DNA of 64,000 nt from Aeromicrobium camelliae (GCF_003850045.1 NZ_RQJX01000020.1:1-64000); one strand, 5' to 3'; counted from the first letter of the stretch, positions 8,759 to 19,529 are shown. A program made the numbers and translations. The notes: a model not told the origin generated them from the sequence alone.

Positions 8759-9727
8759 TCAGCGGGTGAGGACGATCTTGCCGAAGACGTCGCCGTCGAT
8801 GACCCGCTGGAGGCCCTGTGCGGCGTCCTCCATCGCGATCTCGCTGTCGATCAGCGGCCGGGTACCCGTCACCGCCAGGAACTCGGCCAGGCGCCGCAGT
8901 TCCTCACGCGTGCCCATCGTGGAGCCGTGCACGCGCATCTGCTGGAAGAAGATGCGGGTGAGCTCGGCGGCCTTGGGGGCGTCGCCCGAGGTGGCACCGG
9001 CGATGACGAGCGTGCCGCCCGGGCGCATGGACTTGATCGAGTGCGACCACGTAGCCGCGCCGACGGTCTCGATGACGGCGTCGACCTTCTGCGGGAGCCG
9101 CGCGCCGGACTCGAAGGCCTCGTGCGCGCCGATCTCGACGGCCTGGGCGCGCTTCGCCTCGTCGCGGCTGGTGGCGAAGACCCGGAAGCCCGCCGCACGC
9201 GCCAGGACGATGGCGGCTGTGGCCACGCCGCCGCCGGCGCCCTGGATGAGCACCGCGTCGCCGGGATTGAGGTCGGCCTGGGTGAACAGCATCCGGTAGG
9301 CCGTCAGCCATGCCGTCGGCAGACATGCCGCCTCGCTCATCGACAGGCCGGCTGGTTTCGGCACGACGTTGCGCCGCGGCACGGCCACCTTCTCGGCGAA
9401 GGTGCCCGGGTAGCGCTCCGAGAGCAGCGAGCGACGGGGGTCGAGCGTCTCGTCGCCGCTCCAGGACGGGTCCGAGATCACCGCGTGCACGATGACCTCG
9501 TTGCCGTCCTCGTCGAGTCCGGCGGCGTCGCAGCCGAGGATCATCGGCAGCGACTCCTCGCGCAGCCCGACGCCCCGCAGACTCCACACGTCATGGTGAT
9601 TGATCGAGGCGGCCTTGACCGTGACGGTCGTCCACCCGTCGGGGACCTCGGGATCGGGGCGCTCCCCCACCACGAGACCCTTCAGCGGGTCGTCGGGGTT
9701 GATGGCATCGGCGTAGACGGCGAACAT
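8759..9727 (-). CDS. Zinc-independent MDR family alcohol dehydrogenase/quinone oxidoreductase
   Basis: This 322-residue medium-chain dehydrogenase/reductase has an N-terminal GroES-like half (ASINHHDVWSLRGVG, GCDAAG) and a Rossmann half with VLIQGAGGGVATAAI. It lacks the structural-zinc cysteine cluster, so it resembles quinone oxidoreductase/zinc-independent members using NADP(H). The ATG at 9727 follows an AGGAGAAG ribosome-binding site; the frame is open further upstream without a better start. It begins 19 bases after the malic enzyme stop, so the pair is probably one transcript. The substrate is unknown. Confidence 0.85.
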   Translation of the reverse strand: MFAVYADAINPDDPLKGLVVGERPDPEVPDGWTTVTVKAASINHHDVWSLRGVGLREESLPMILGCDAAGLDEDGNEVIVHAVISDPSWSGDETLDPRRSLLSERYPGTFAEKVAVPRRNVVPKPAGLSMSEAACLPTAWLTAYRMLFTQADLNPGDAVLIQGAGGGVATAAIVLARAAGFRVFATSRDEAKRAQAVEIGAHEAFESGARLPQKVDAVIETVGAATWSHSIKSMRPGGTLVIAGATSGDAPKAAELTRIFFQQMRVHGSTMGTREELRRLAEFLAVTGTRPLIDSEIAMEDAAQGLQRVIDGDVFGKIVLTR

Positions 9728-9746
9728 ACTTCTCCTGTCGGACGAG

Positions 9747-10964
<1,218 letters not shown>

Positions 10965-11085
10965 GCAGCACTTCCTTGAACGCGTCTACGTGGAACGTGG
11001 AGGCGGTCACCGATCCGGCGGCCGGTGCGGCGCAGAGGGGCCGCGAGAAGGCATGGGGTGGAGCCGCGGTCAGTCTCTCACAGCG

Positions 11086-11484
11086 TCAGACGTCGCCTGC
11101 GCGCAGGCTCATGGCGCGTCGCCCGGGTCCGGAGAGCACGCACCCCAGCACGACCACGGCGCTCGCGACCAGTACCGGGAGTAACCACGACACGACGTCG
11201 CCCCCGGCGTTGCGCAAGTTCCAGGCCATCCCGAGCGCGATGAGCTGAGCGACGAGCACCGGACCTCGCGCCCCCTGCCGGGCCAGCGCGACACCGACCG
11301 CAGCAGCGATGAGCCCGGCGCCGAGCACCAGAAGCACGAGAGCGATCCCGATGCCCAGTCCCACGCGGTCGTCGCCGAGGTGCACCAGATCGGCCACCGC
11401 GAGACCCACGAGGGCGAGACCCTGCAGGCCGCTCACGAGGCCGGCGAGACCCAGCAGGAGACGACCGGTCGAGGTGTCGGACAC
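11086..11484 (-). CDS. Four-helix membrane protein of unknown function
   Basis: This 132-residue protein has four hydrophobic segments (about 8-30, 40-65, 70-90 and 98-118) and a short basic tail. No catalytic motif is visible and no family is recognised. It is transcribed away from whiB1, and the two share a 172-base divergent region. Confidence 0.7.
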   Translation of the reverse strand: MSDTSTGRLLLGLAGLVSGLQGLALVGLAVADLVHLGDDRVGLGIGIALVLLVLGAGLIAAAVGVALARQGARGPVLVAQLIALGMAWNLRNAGGDVVSWLLPVLVASAVVVLGCVLSGPGRRAMSLRAGDV

Positions 11485-11656
11485 GGAGTCAGGGTAACGA
11501 CAGCGTCGTCATGTGAGGAAATCGACACCGGTCATCAGCTCGTAACTCTTGTCATGTATGGGAAACCTTGCGAGAGTAGACATCGAATGCCGTCGGGCCC
11601 TGGGGGTCTGCCCCATTCCATCCACGATAGCCGCCATTTTGGGAAGGAGCGTCCTC

Positions 11657-11908
11657 ATGGACTGGCGCCACCGTTCCGCCTGCCTGGACGAGGATCCCGA
11701 GCTCTTCTTCCCCATCGGCACCACCGGCCCCGCGATCATGCAGATCGAGGAGGCCAAGGTGGTCTGCCGCCGTTGCGATGTCCGCGAACAGTGCCTGCAA
11801 TGGGCGCTGGAATCCGGTCAGGACCACGGAGTGTGGGGAGGCCTGAGCGAGGACGAGCGCCGCGCTTTGAAGCGTCGTAACGCGCGAGCCCGCATTCGGA
11901 CCGCGTAA
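11657..11908 (+). CDS. whiB1: WhiB1-type iron-sulfur transcription regulator
   Basis: This 83-residue Wbl protein is almost identical in layout to mycobacterial WhiB1. Cluster cysteines are at C9, C37, C40 and C46. The G[V/I]WGG turn appears as GVWGGLSEDERRALKRRNAR, followed by the basic DNA-binding tail. It binds a 4Fe-4S cluster that reacts with nitric oxide and partners the principal sigma factor. The start has GGGAAGGAG upstream. The pairing with a convergent pdtaS gene is the same as in M. tuberculosis (Rv3219/Rv3220c). The TGTGAGGAAATCGACA segment near 11513 resembles half of a CRP site, which would match cAMP control of mycobacterial whiB1, but this is weak. Confidence 0.95.
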   Translation: MDWRHRSACLDEDPELFFPIGTTGPAIMQIEEAKVVCRRCDVREQCLQWALESGQDHGVWGGLSEDERRALKRRNARARIRTA

Positions 11909-11920
11909 CCCTCACCGCTG

Positions 11921-11952
11921 AGCCCCGGGTGCCCACCGGCCCCGGGGCTTCG
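11921..11952. terminator. Terminator between whiB1 and pdtaS
   Basis: Arms agccccggg and cccggggct enclose an 11-base loop, followed by TTCGTCG. It lies between the convergent whiB1 and pdtaS genes. Confidence 0.75.
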
Positions 11953-11963
11953 TCGTGTCCGGG

Positions 11964-13367
11964 TCACCGTACGTCGAAGGTGATCGTCACGGTCGCCCCG
12001 CCGACGGGTGACCGTTCGAACGCCAGGACACCACCGAGCTCCCCCTCGACGAGGGTGGACACGATGGACAGTCCGAGGCTGCTCGTCGCGTCGAAGTCGC
12101 CCGGTAGCCCGTTGCCGTCGTCGCTGACCCGTAGCCGCAGCCGATTGCGGATGCGATTGACGGCCACCGTCACCCGGCCGGAGTCGCGCCCGGCGAAGGC
12201 GTGCTCGACGGCGTTCTGGACGAGTTCGGTGACGACCATGGCCAACGACGTCGCGGCGTCGCCTGGGATGCTGCCGAACGATCCGATGCGTTCGGCGCGC
12301 ACTTCCACGCCGTCGGCGAACTCCGGGATCGTGCGCAGCAACGTGTCGGCGATGTCGTCGAAGGCGACCGTCTCGTCGAAGGATTGACTCAGCGTCTCGT
12401 GCACGAGCGCGATCGAGCCGACCCGCCGCTCGGCCTCTCGCAGTGCCTCTTTCGCCTCGGGGACGTCCAGGCGTCGGCTCTGCAGCCGCAGCAGCGCGGC
12501 GACGGTCTGGAGGTTGTTCTTGACCCGATGGTGGATCTCGCGGATCGTGGCTTCCTTCGAGACGAGTTCACGTTCGCGCAGCCGCAGTTCGGTCACGTCG
12601 CGCAGCAGCACCAGGTAGCCCTCGCGAGCACCCGCCGACGTGAGCGGGATGATCCGCATCAAGAGCGACGCGTCGTCGCCCTCGATCTCGGCGGCAGACT
12701 CGCCGGGGCCGAACATCGTGGCGAACCCGCGGTCGGTGGGGCGGCGTTGCAGCAGATCGGTGGTGACCGCGATGAGATCGCGGCCCACGAGGTCGCCGGT
12801 CAGTCCAAGCCGGCGATACGCCGACAACGCGTTCGGGCTCGCGTAGGTCACCGTGCAGGCGGCGTCCGTCCGCACCAGGCCGTCGCCGACGCGCAGGGAG
12901 TCCGCGATGTCCGACCGGTCGCCGCCGACCGGGAACTGTCCGTGCCGCACCATCTCGACGAGAACTCCGCTGGTCTGCAGATACGCCTGCTCCAGGGCGC
13001 TCGGCGAGCGTTGAGCCTCGCGATAGCGACGCTGGGTGATGATGCCGATCGGCTCGTCCGATCCCCCGACCTCGATGACGTCGACGAGGACGACGGTGCC
13101 GTCGTGGAGCGTCTCCTCCGGCGTGAACCCCTGCCGCGGCACGAACGTGCCGACCACGTCCTCGAGCAACGTGGTGGGCCCCGTCGTCGGCCGGATCTGC
13201 GCCGCGGCCCATCGTCCCTTGTTCTCCGCGTCGGGCAACCACAGCACCAAGTCGCAGAAGGCGAGGTCGGCGATGATCTGCCAACTGCCGACGAGGGCCT
13301 GGAGGCGGGCGATCTGCCCGGCATCGAGCGTGGTCTGCGAATCGGCGATGTCCTCCAAGGTGGGCAC
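11964..13367 (-). CDS. pdtaS: PdtaS-type sensor histidine kinase
   Basis: This is a 467-residue cytosolic kinase without membrane helices. It has a GAF-like N-terminal domain (about 20-145), a PAS domain (about 160-260), a HisKA_2 dimerisation domain with IHHRVKNNLQTVAALLRLQ (phospho-acceptor His near 279-280) and an HATPase_c domain (ELVQNAVEHAF, DDGNGLP). This is the architecture of mycobacterial PdtaS, which phosphorylates the RNA-binding antiterminator PdtaR. No PdtaR gene lies in this window. Position beside whiB1 supports orthology. Confidence 0.92.
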   Translation of the reverse strand: MPTLEDIADSQTTLDAGQIARLQALVGSWQIIADLAFCDLVLWLPDAENKGRWAAAQIRPTTGPTTLLEDVVGTFVPRQGFTPEETLHDGTVVLVDVIEVGGSDEPIGIITQRRYREAQRSPSALEQAYLQTSGVLVEMVRHGQFPVGGDRSDIADSLRVGDGLVRTDAACTVTYASPNALSAYRRLGLTGDLVGRDLIAVTTDLLQRRPTDRGFATMFGPGESAAEIEGDDASLLMRIIPLTSAGAREGYLVLLRDVTELRLRERELVSKEATIREIHHRVKNNLQTVAALLRLQSRRLDVPEAKEALREAERRVGSIALVHETLSQSFDETVAFDDIADTLLRTIPEFADGVEVRAERIGSFGSIPGDAATSLAMVVTELVQNAVEHAFAGRDSGRVTVAVNRIRNRLRLRVSDDGNGLPGDFDATSSLGLSIVSTLVEGELGGVLAFERSPVGGATVTITFDVR

Positions 13368-13430
13368 GCCGCCAGCCTAGTCTCGCCGGTTCGTTCCCGG
13401 CGGCCGTGACCGGCCAGTAACGTACGTCAC

Positions 13431-15110
13431 ATGACGAGCGACGAGAACGCCTTCCCTGAGCCCAGCGGCCCGCACGGCGGCCACCACGCCCTCGAGGTCG
13501 CCAAGGCCCACGGGGTCACCACGATGTTCACGCTGTCCGGCGCGCACGTGTTCCCGATGTACGACGCCGCGGTGAAGTCCGACGATCCCCTGCCGATCAT
13601 CGACGTCCGCCACGAGCCGTCGGCCGTGTTCGCCGCGGAGGCGATCGGCAAGCTGACCCGCACGCCCGGCCTGGCCGTCCTCACCGCCGGCCCGGGCGTG
13701 ACGAACGGCGTCAGCCCGGTCGCGCAGGCGTACTTTTCGGGGGCGCCGCTCGTGGTGGTCGGTGGTCGTGCTCCGGCGGCTACGTGGGGGGCCGGCACGC
13801 TGCAGGAGCTCGATCACCCGCCGATCTTCGAGACCATCACGAAGTCCGCACGGACGGCCGGAAGCCTCGCGCAGATCGCGCCGGTGGTGGACCAGGCGTT
13901 CACCGAGGCCGCGTCGTCACACCGCGGCCCGACGTTCGTCGACATCCCGATGGACGAGTTCTTCAACAACGGCCCGATCGAGCATCACTCGACCGGGGCG
14001 CCGGCGGGACCGATCGAGCCGGACGCCGAACGGATCGCGGAGATCGCCGGCCTCCTCGCGCGGGCCGAGCGCCCCATCGTCATCCTCGGCTCGGACGTGT
14101 GGTCCGACCATGCCGAGGAGGCGGCGCGCCGCTTCGTCGAGGAAGCGCGCGTGCCGGCCATCGCCAACGGCATGGGCCGCGGCGTGCTGCCGGGTGGTCA
14201 CGAACTGCTGGTCACCAAGGCGCGCTCGCGCGCCCTCGGCACGTGCGACCTCGCGATCGTGGTCGGCACCCCGCTGGACTTCCGCCTCGGCTTCGGCCGG
14301 TTCGGGGGCAAGGACGGCTCGCCCGCGGCCACCACGGTGCACATCGCCGACTCGCCCGGCCAGGTGTCCACGCACGCCGAGCTCGGCGGCTCGGTGTCCG
14401 GCGATCTCAGCCAGATCTTCGACGGCCTGCTCGCCGCGCTGCAGGCTCAGCCGACCAAGCCGGACTGGACCGTCTGGGCGAGCGACCTGCAGGCCCAGGT
14501 CGCGGCCGCCGTCGAACGCGACGCGGCGCTGCTCGGCGCGGAGGCCGACCCGATCCACCCGGCGCGCATCTACGGCGAGCTGCTCCCCCGGCTCGCCGAC
14601 GACGCGGTCGTCATCGGTGACGGCGGCGACTTCGTCTCGTTCGCCGGCAAGTTCGTGGAGCCGAAGCGCCCCGGCGGCTGGCTCGATCCCGGCCCGTACG
14701 GCTGCCTCGGTGCCGGGCTGGGCGCCGCCATGGCGGCTCGGATCGCCCGGCCCGACAGCCAGGTGGTCGTGCTGTTCGGCGATGGGGCGGCCGGCATGTC
14801 GCTCATCGATGTCGACACGCTGGTGCGACACAACCTGCCGGTCGTCATGGTCGTGGGCAACAACTCCGCATGGGGACTCGAGAAGTCACCGATGCAGATG
14901 CTCTACGGGTACGACGTCGCGGCCGACCTGGCCCCGCAGACGCGCTACGACCAGGTGGTGACGGCGCTCGGCGGCGGCGGCGAGATGGTGACGGACCCCC
15001 GTGAGATCGGACCTGCGCTGGATCGGGCGTTCGCCTCCGGCGTTCCCTACCTGGTGAACATCATGACCGACGTCAACGCCCAGTACCCGCGGGCGACGAT
15101 GGGCGTCTGA
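13431..15110 (+). CDS. IlvG-like acetolactate synthase/TPP-dependent enzyme
   Basis: This 559-residue thiamine-diphosphate enzyme has the three-domain acetolactate synthase fold. The N-terminal PYR domain carries the catalytic Glu in RHEPSAVFAAEA and TAGPGVTNGVSP. A central FAD/nucleotide-type domain follows, then a C-terminal PP domain with GDGAAGMSLIDVDTLV. It resembles M. tuberculosis IlvG (Rv1820) more than IlvB. No regulatory subunit is nearby, so a role in branched-chain amino-acid synthesis is unproven and another 2-ketoacid ligase or lyase is possible. The ATG lies seven bases after a TAACGT -10 box, consistent with a leaderless message. Confidence 0.85.
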   Translation: MTSDENAFPEPSGPHGGHHALEVAKAHGVTTMFTLSGAHVFPMYDAAVKSDDPLPIIDVRHEPSAVFAAEAIGKLTRTPGLAVLTAGPGVTNGVSPVAQAYFSGAPLVVVGGRAPAATWGAGTLQELDHPPIFETITKSARTAGSLAQIAPVVDQAFTEAASSHRGPTFVDIPMDEFFNNGPIEHHSTGAPAGPIEPDAERIAEIAGLLARAERPIVILGSDVWSDHAEEAARRFVEEARVPAIANGMGRGVLPGGHELLVTKARSRALGTCDLAIVVGTPLDFRLGFGRFGGKDGSPAATTVHIADSPGQVSTHAELGGSVSGDLSQIFDGLLAALQAQPTKPDWTVWASDLQAQVAAAVERDAALLGAEADPIHPARIYGELLPRLADDAVVIGDGGDFVSFAGKFVEPKRPGGWLDPGPYGCLGAGLGAAMAARIARPDSQVVVLFGDGAAGMSLIDVDTLVRHNLPVVMVVGNNSAWGLEKSPMQMLYGYDVAADLAPQTRYDQVVTALGGGGEMVTDPREIGPALDRAFASGVPYLVNIMTDVNAQYPRATMGV

Positions 15111-15168
15111 CACCCGCGCTCGCGACGGACCGAGCCGGGCGTCGGCGGTGTGGGTGCACCGTGCCACG

Positions 15169-15672
15169 ATGATCGACGTGATCACGATCGAGGTGCGGTC
15201 GCCCGACGCCGCCGAGCTGCGTGACGCCGGCAGGCTCACGGTCGCCGCCTATCTCGCGGACGGGCATCTGGAACCCGGCGACGACTACGGCGACTGGCTG
15301 GGTGACACGGCAGGACGCGCGGGAGGCGTCCTGGTCGCCACGGCGGGCGACACGGTGCTCGGCGCCGTGACGTGGTGTCCGCCCGGTTCCCCTCATCGCG
15401 AGGTGGCCCGAACCGACGACGAGGGCGAGTTCCGCGCGCTGGCCGTCGACCCGGCGCATCGCGGCCGGGGCGCAGCGCGCGCCCTCGTCGAGGCTTGCCT
15501 GCGGCGCGGCCGCGAGCTCGGCCTGGCCCGCATCTGGTTGTGCTCGCTCACCGAGATGACCAAAGCGCACCGGCTCTACGAGTCGATGGGTTTCCGGCGC
15601 GTGCCTGAGCGCGACTGGGTACCCGACGACGCACCCGACCTCGTGCTCCTGGCCTTCTGCCGCGAACTGTGA
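15169..15672 (+). CDS. GNAT family N-acetyltransferase
   Basis: This 167-residue acetyltransferase has the acetyl-CoA-binding motif A (FRALAVDPAHRGRGAARALVEAC) and motif B (AHRLYESMGFRRV). The substrate is unknown. Its stop codon overlaps the GTG of the first ABC exporter gene by four bases, placing it at the head of that operon. The ATG at 15169 is chosen over an upstream GTG at 15148 on family length. Confidence 0.85.
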   Translation: MIDVITIEVRSPDAAELRDAGRLTVAAYLADGHLEPGDDYGDWLGDTAGRAGGVLVATAGDTVLGAVTWCPPGSPHREVARTDDEGEFRALAVDPAHRGRGAARALVEACLRRGRELGLARIWLCSLTEMTKAHRLYESMGFRRVPERDWVPDDAPDLVLLAFCREL

Positions 15673-17369
15673 CGGCGTCGACGCGCGCGCCCGTGAGCGG
15701 CTCGGGGATGCTGCGGCGCACGATCTGGCGCCAGCGCCGTCGGCTGCTTCTCGGTTTCCCGCTGCTCATCGCGTGGCAGTTGGGCGAGGCGATGACGCCC
15801 GTCGTCATCGGCATGGTGGTCGATCACGGCGTCGCCACCGGCGACACGCGAGCCTTCCTGTTCTGGTTGCTCGTCCTCGCCACCCTCATGGCCGGCTTCA
15901 GCCTCGCCTACCGCTTCGGCGGGCGGCTCGGCTTGCGCAGCATCCAGGAGGAGTCCCACGCGCTGCGCTCCGAGATCGCCGGGCACGTGCTCGACCCACG
16001 CGGAGCCGACACCGACGAGTTGCCCGGCGAGGTGCTGTCTCTCGCGACCGCTGACGCCGACATGACCGGGATGGTCGTGCGGCAGCTGGGCTTCGCCCTC
16101 GGCTCGCTCGTCGCCGTCCTCGCGATCGGCGGTTACCTGCTCGTCACCGACTGGGTCGTGGCAGCCCTCGTGCTGGTGGGGATGCCGCTCGTCGTCGGCG
16201 TCACCCAACTGCTGGCGCCGATGGTCGCCCGCCGCACGGAGGCGCAGCAGGAGACCGTCGCGCGGGCCTCGGGTGTGGCGAGCGATCTGATGGCCGGATT
16301 GCGGCCGCTCAAGGGCGTCGGCGCCGAGGACATCGCGATCGGTCGTTACCGCGACGCGAGTCAGGCTGCGCAACGCGCGAGCATCACCATGGCCCGCGCC
16401 TGGGGCGTCCTGGCCGGTGTGAGCTCGGGGCTGAGTGTGCTGTTCCTCGGCGTCGTCGCTGCCGTGGCAGGCGTCCGAGCGCTCGACGGCGCCATCACCC
16501 TCGGCCAGTTCATCGCGATCGTCGGGGTCGCGCAGTACCTCGCCGAACCGATCCTCGCGCTGGGCGAACTCACCGCCCAGGCCGCCGCGTCCCTCGCTTC
16601 CGGTCGGCGCATCAGCCGGTTCCTCCATACCCCTGCTCTCGTCGAGGGTGGCCCGCTGACACCCGACTCGCCCCCACGCACCCTCCGGTTCGAAGGCGTC
16701 GCCGCCGGGCCGCTGAAGGGTCTGGACCTCGAGGTGGGACGCGGTGAGTTGGTGGCCCTCGTCGCCGACGCCCCTCACGTCGACGATGCCCTCATGCGTC
16801 TCCTCTACGGCACACTCCGGCCCGATCAGGGTCGCGTGCTGCTCGGGGCGCACCCGCTGCAGGACCTGACCCTCGCCGCTCGCCGGGCGGCCATGCTGGT
16901 CAACGACCACCACGCCGACTTGTTCGAGGGGACCATCCACGACGCGATCGATCCGCGGCGCGACCTCTCCGACGAGCAGCTGACGGCCCTCCTCGTGGCC
17001 TCGGCCAGCACGGACGTCATCGCCGCCCACGCCGAAGGGCTCGACCACCGGATTCGCGCCGGCGGCGGGACGTTGTCGGGCGGCCAGCGCCAGCGGCTGA
17101 CCTTGGCCCGGGCGTTGGCCGAGGACCGACCGATCCTCGTGCTCCACGAGCCGACGAGCGCTGTCGACGCGGTGACCGAGCAGCGGATCGCGACCGGGCT
17201 GCGCGAGGCGCGACGCGCCCACGCGACGCTCGTCCTCACGGCGAGTCCCGCCCTGCTCGACGTCGCCGATCGTGTCGTCGTCGTCAGGGACGGGCAGGTC
17301 GTCGACCGCGGTCAGCATCGCGAGTTGCTGCGCCGCGATGCGGACTACGCCCGGAGGGTCGCACGGTGA
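15669..17369 (+). CDS. ABC exporter half-transporter with degenerate nucleotide site
   Basis: This 566-residue half-transporter has six membrane helices (residues about 20-300) followed by an ATPase domain. The usual Walker A loop is replaced by ALVADAPHVDDALMRLL (about 363-380), with no Gly-rich loop and no Lys. The Walker B Asp is His (LVLHEPTSAVD) and the switch His is lost (TASPALL). The signature LSGGQRQR and the SAVD loop are intact. It is therefore the degenerate partner of a heterodimer with the next gene. GTG start overlaps the upstream acetyltransferase stop; its stop overlaps the next GTG. The substrate is unknown. Confidence 0.9.
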   Translation: MTASTRAPVSGSGMLRRTIWRQRRRLLLGFPLLIAWQLGEAMTPVVIGMVVDHGVATGDTRAFLFWLLVLATLMAGFSLAYRFGGRLGLRSIQEESHALRSEIAGHVLDPRGADTDELPGEVLSLATADADMTGMVVRQLGFALGSLVAVLAIGGYLLVTDWVVAALVLVGMPLVVGVTQLLAPMVARRTEAQQETVARASGVASDLMAGLRPLKGVGAEDIAIGRYRDASQAAQRASITMARAWGVLAGVSSGLSVLFLGVVAAVAGVRALDGAITLGQFIAIVGVAQYLAEPILALGELTAQAAASLASGRRISRFLHTPALVEGGPLTPDSPPRTLRFEGVAAGPLKGLDLEVGRGELVALVADAPHVDDALMRLLYGTLRPDQGRVLLGAHPLQDLTLAARRAAMLVNDHHADLFEGTIHDAIDPRRDLSDEQLTALLVASASTDVIAAHAEGLDHRIRAGGGTLSGGQRQRLTLARALAEDRPILVLHEPTSAVDAVTEQRIATGLREARRAHATLVLTASPALLDVADRVVVVRDGQVVDRGQHRELLRRDADYARRVAR

Positions 17370-19123
17370 CGACACGGGCCATCTTGCCGATCGCCGACAC
17401 GGCGACGACGACCCGCCGTGCGTGGACACTGCTGCGGCGCCATCGTCGCCCCCTCGTCGCCAGCGTGGTGCTGTTCGCCGTCGTCGGCCTCAGCGGCATC
17501 GTGCCGCCCTACGTCCTCGGCGCCATCGTCGACGTCGTGCAGGACGGCACCGGTTCGACCGGCGAGGTTCTGACCCTCGCCGGCGTCATCATGGTGTCGG
17601 CGCTCGTGGGTGGCGTCGCGACTGCGGCGTCGGCCGCGCTGCTCGCGCGGGCCGCCAATCCGGCGCTCGCGCAACTCCGCGAGGACGTGCTGGAACGGGC
17701 GCTTCACCAGGATGCCGAGCGACTGGAGGAAGCCGGGACCGGCGACGTCATGTCGCGCGTCGGTGACGACGTCCGCACGATCAGCGAGTCGCTCGACAAC
17801 GCGCTGCCCGAGTTCGTCCGGGCCGCGGTCGCGATCGTCTTCACCGCGGTCGGGCTGCTCGTCCTCGACTGGCGCCTGGCCCTGGCGGGGCTCGCCGCCG
17901 CGCCGTTCTACCTCATCGCACTGCGGTGGTACCTCCCCCGATCCGCGCCCTACTACCGGCGCGAACGCATCGCGCAGGGCGAACGGGCGGAGGCCCTCAT
18001 GGCCGGCATCCATGGGGCGCCGACCCTGCGCGCTCTCGGGCGTCACCACCTCGCCCGTGAGCGCATCGACCACCACTCCCGCGCCGCCCTCGTGCAAGCC
18101 GTCGACGTCTACGCGCTGCTCACCCGCTTGTTCGGCCGCATCAACCTCGCCGAATGGGTCGGTCTGACCGCCGTCCTCGTGACGGGCTTCCTCCTCGTAC
18201 GTGACGGTGCGGTCACCGTGGGCGCTGCCACCGCAGCCGCGTTGTACTTCCACCGCTTGTTCAACCCGATCGGGGCGGTCCTGCTGATCTTCGACCAGAT
18301 CCAGGCCTCGGGCGCGTCACTCGCGCGGCTCGCCGGAGTACTGGAGCTCCCTCGCCCCCGGCCCTCGACCGACATCGTGTTCAGGCGACCCGTCATCCGG
18401 CTCGCCGGCGTCAGCCACCGCTACGGCGACGGTCCCGACGTCGTGCGCGACGTCGACCTGACCATCGCCCCGGGCGAGCGCGTCGCCGTCGTGGGGTCGA
18501 CCGGCGCCGGCAAGACCACGCTGGCCTCGATCGTCGCCGGCCACGTCGGCGCCACGCGCGGCGACGTGATGATCGACGGGCACCCGTACGCCGCCATCGG
18601 TCCGGTCGATCTGCGTCGGGCGGTGGCCCTGGTCTCGCAAGAGGTTCACGTGTTCGCGACGAGCGTGCGGGAGAACGTGACGATGGGCCGTCCCGACCTC
18701 GGTGACGACGAGGTCTGGGCGGCGTTGCGCGTCGCTCGCTGCGAGGGCTGGGTGACCGCCCTCCCCGCCGGACTCGACACCCGCGTCGGGCATCTGGGGC
18801 ATCCGCTGTCGTCCGCCCAGGGACAACAGCTGGCTCTCGCGCGCGTCGCGGCCCACGATCCGGCGATCGTCGTCCTGGACGAGGCGACGGCGGAGGCCGG
18901 CTCCAGCGGCGCTCGCGACCTCGATCTCGCGGCCGAAGCCGTGCTCGAGGGCCGTTCGGCGCTCATCGTGGCTCACCGGCTCAGCCAGGCTCGTCATGCC
19001 GACCGCATCCTCGTCATGGAGAACGGCCGGATCGTCGAGGAAGGCACCCACGACGCCCTCGTGGACCATGGCGGGCGGTACGCACAGTTGTGGTCCGCGT
19101 GGAGCACATCCGATCCCTTGTAA
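17366..19123 (+). CDS. ABC exporter half-transporter, catalytic partner
   Basis: This 585-residue half-transporter has six membrane helices (about 25-310) and an ATPase domain with an intact Walker A (GSTGAGKTT, about 375), Walker B (IVVLDEATAE) and switch His (IVAHRLSQA). Its signature is altered (LSSAQGQQ rather than LSGGQ) and its D-loop is unusual (EAGS). It complements the upstream half exactly: that protein supplies the good signature and this one the good Walker motifs, leaving one working ATP site per dimer. Translational coupling through a GTGA overlap fits equal production. Relatives export drugs, lipids or siderophores. Confidence 0.9.
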   Translation: MTTRAILPIADTATTTRRAWTLLRRHRRPLVASVVLFAVVGLSGIVPPYVLGAIVDVVQDGTGSTGEVLTLAGVIMVSALVGGVATAASAALLARAANPALAQLREDVLERALHQDAERLEEAGTGDVMSRVGDDVRTISESLDNALPEFVRAAVAIVFTAVGLLVLDWRLALAGLAAAPFYLIALRWYLPRSAPYYRRERIAQGERAEALMAGIHGAPTLRALGRHHLARERIDHHSRAALVQAVDVYALLTRLFGRINLAEWVGLTAVLVTGFLLVRDGAVTVGAATAAALYFHRLFNPIGAVLLIFDQIQASGASLARLAGVLELPRPRPSTDIVFRRPVIRLAGVSHRYGDGPDVVRDVDLTIAPGERVAVVGSTGAGKTTLASIVAGHVGATRGDVMIDGHPYAAIGPVDLRRAVALVSQEVHVFATSVRENVTMGRPDLGDDEVWAALRVARCEGWVTALPAGLDTRVGHLGHPLSSAQGQQLALARVAAHDPAIVVLDEATAEAGSSGARDLDLAAEAVLEGRSALIVAHRLSQARHADRILVMENGRIVEEGTHDALVDHGGRYAQLWSAWSTSDPL

Positions 19124-19133
19124 GGTGACCGCC

Positions 19134-19502
19134 ATGGCTGCCACCGTCACCCACGTCGTCGGTTCCGAGCACACCGCCCGCGCGGTCGGGAGCGGTGACC
19201 TGGAGGTGCTCGGCACGCCGGTCGTCGTCGCCTGGCTCGAGGAGGCCACGTGCGCGGTGCTCGACCTCCCTCCCGAGCAGACCAGTGTCGGCACGCGCAT
19301 CGAGATCGATCACCGAGCGCCCAGCCCCGTGGGTGCGACGATCACGGCGACCGCGTCGCTGGCCCACCAGGACGGGCGCCTGCACCGCTTCCAGGTCGCG
19401 GCGCACGACGACCGCGGCACCCTCGTCGCGAGCGGCGAGATCCGCCGGATCGTCGTGGACCGGGAGCGATTCCTCGCTCGCGTGCCCGGTGTGGGAGACT
19501 AG
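19134..19502 (+). CDS. Thioesterase-like (hot-dog fold, FlK-type) protein
   Basis: This 122-residue protein resembles fluoroacetyl-CoA thioesterase-type hot-dog proteins: VVAWLEEATCAVLDLPPEQTSVGTRIEIDHRAPSPVG reads like the FlK active-site helix and following strand. The acyl-CoA substrate is unknown. It starts 10 bases after the ABC exporter stop and could be the last gene of that operon. Confidence 0.75.
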   Translation: MAATVTHVVGSEHTARAVGSGDLEVLGTPVVVAWLEEATCAVLDLPPEQTSVGTRIEIDHRAPSPVGATITATASLAHQDGRLHRFQVAAHDDRGTLVASGEIRRIVVDRERFLARVPGVGD

Positions 19503-19529
19503 ACGCCGAATCGTCACCAGGAGGACCTC

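Noticed and set aside
15576-17429. A 617-codon minus-strand frame opposite the first ABC half-transporter
   Set aside because: Composition is that of a reverse-complement shadow, and the opposite strand encodes an obvious exporter half.
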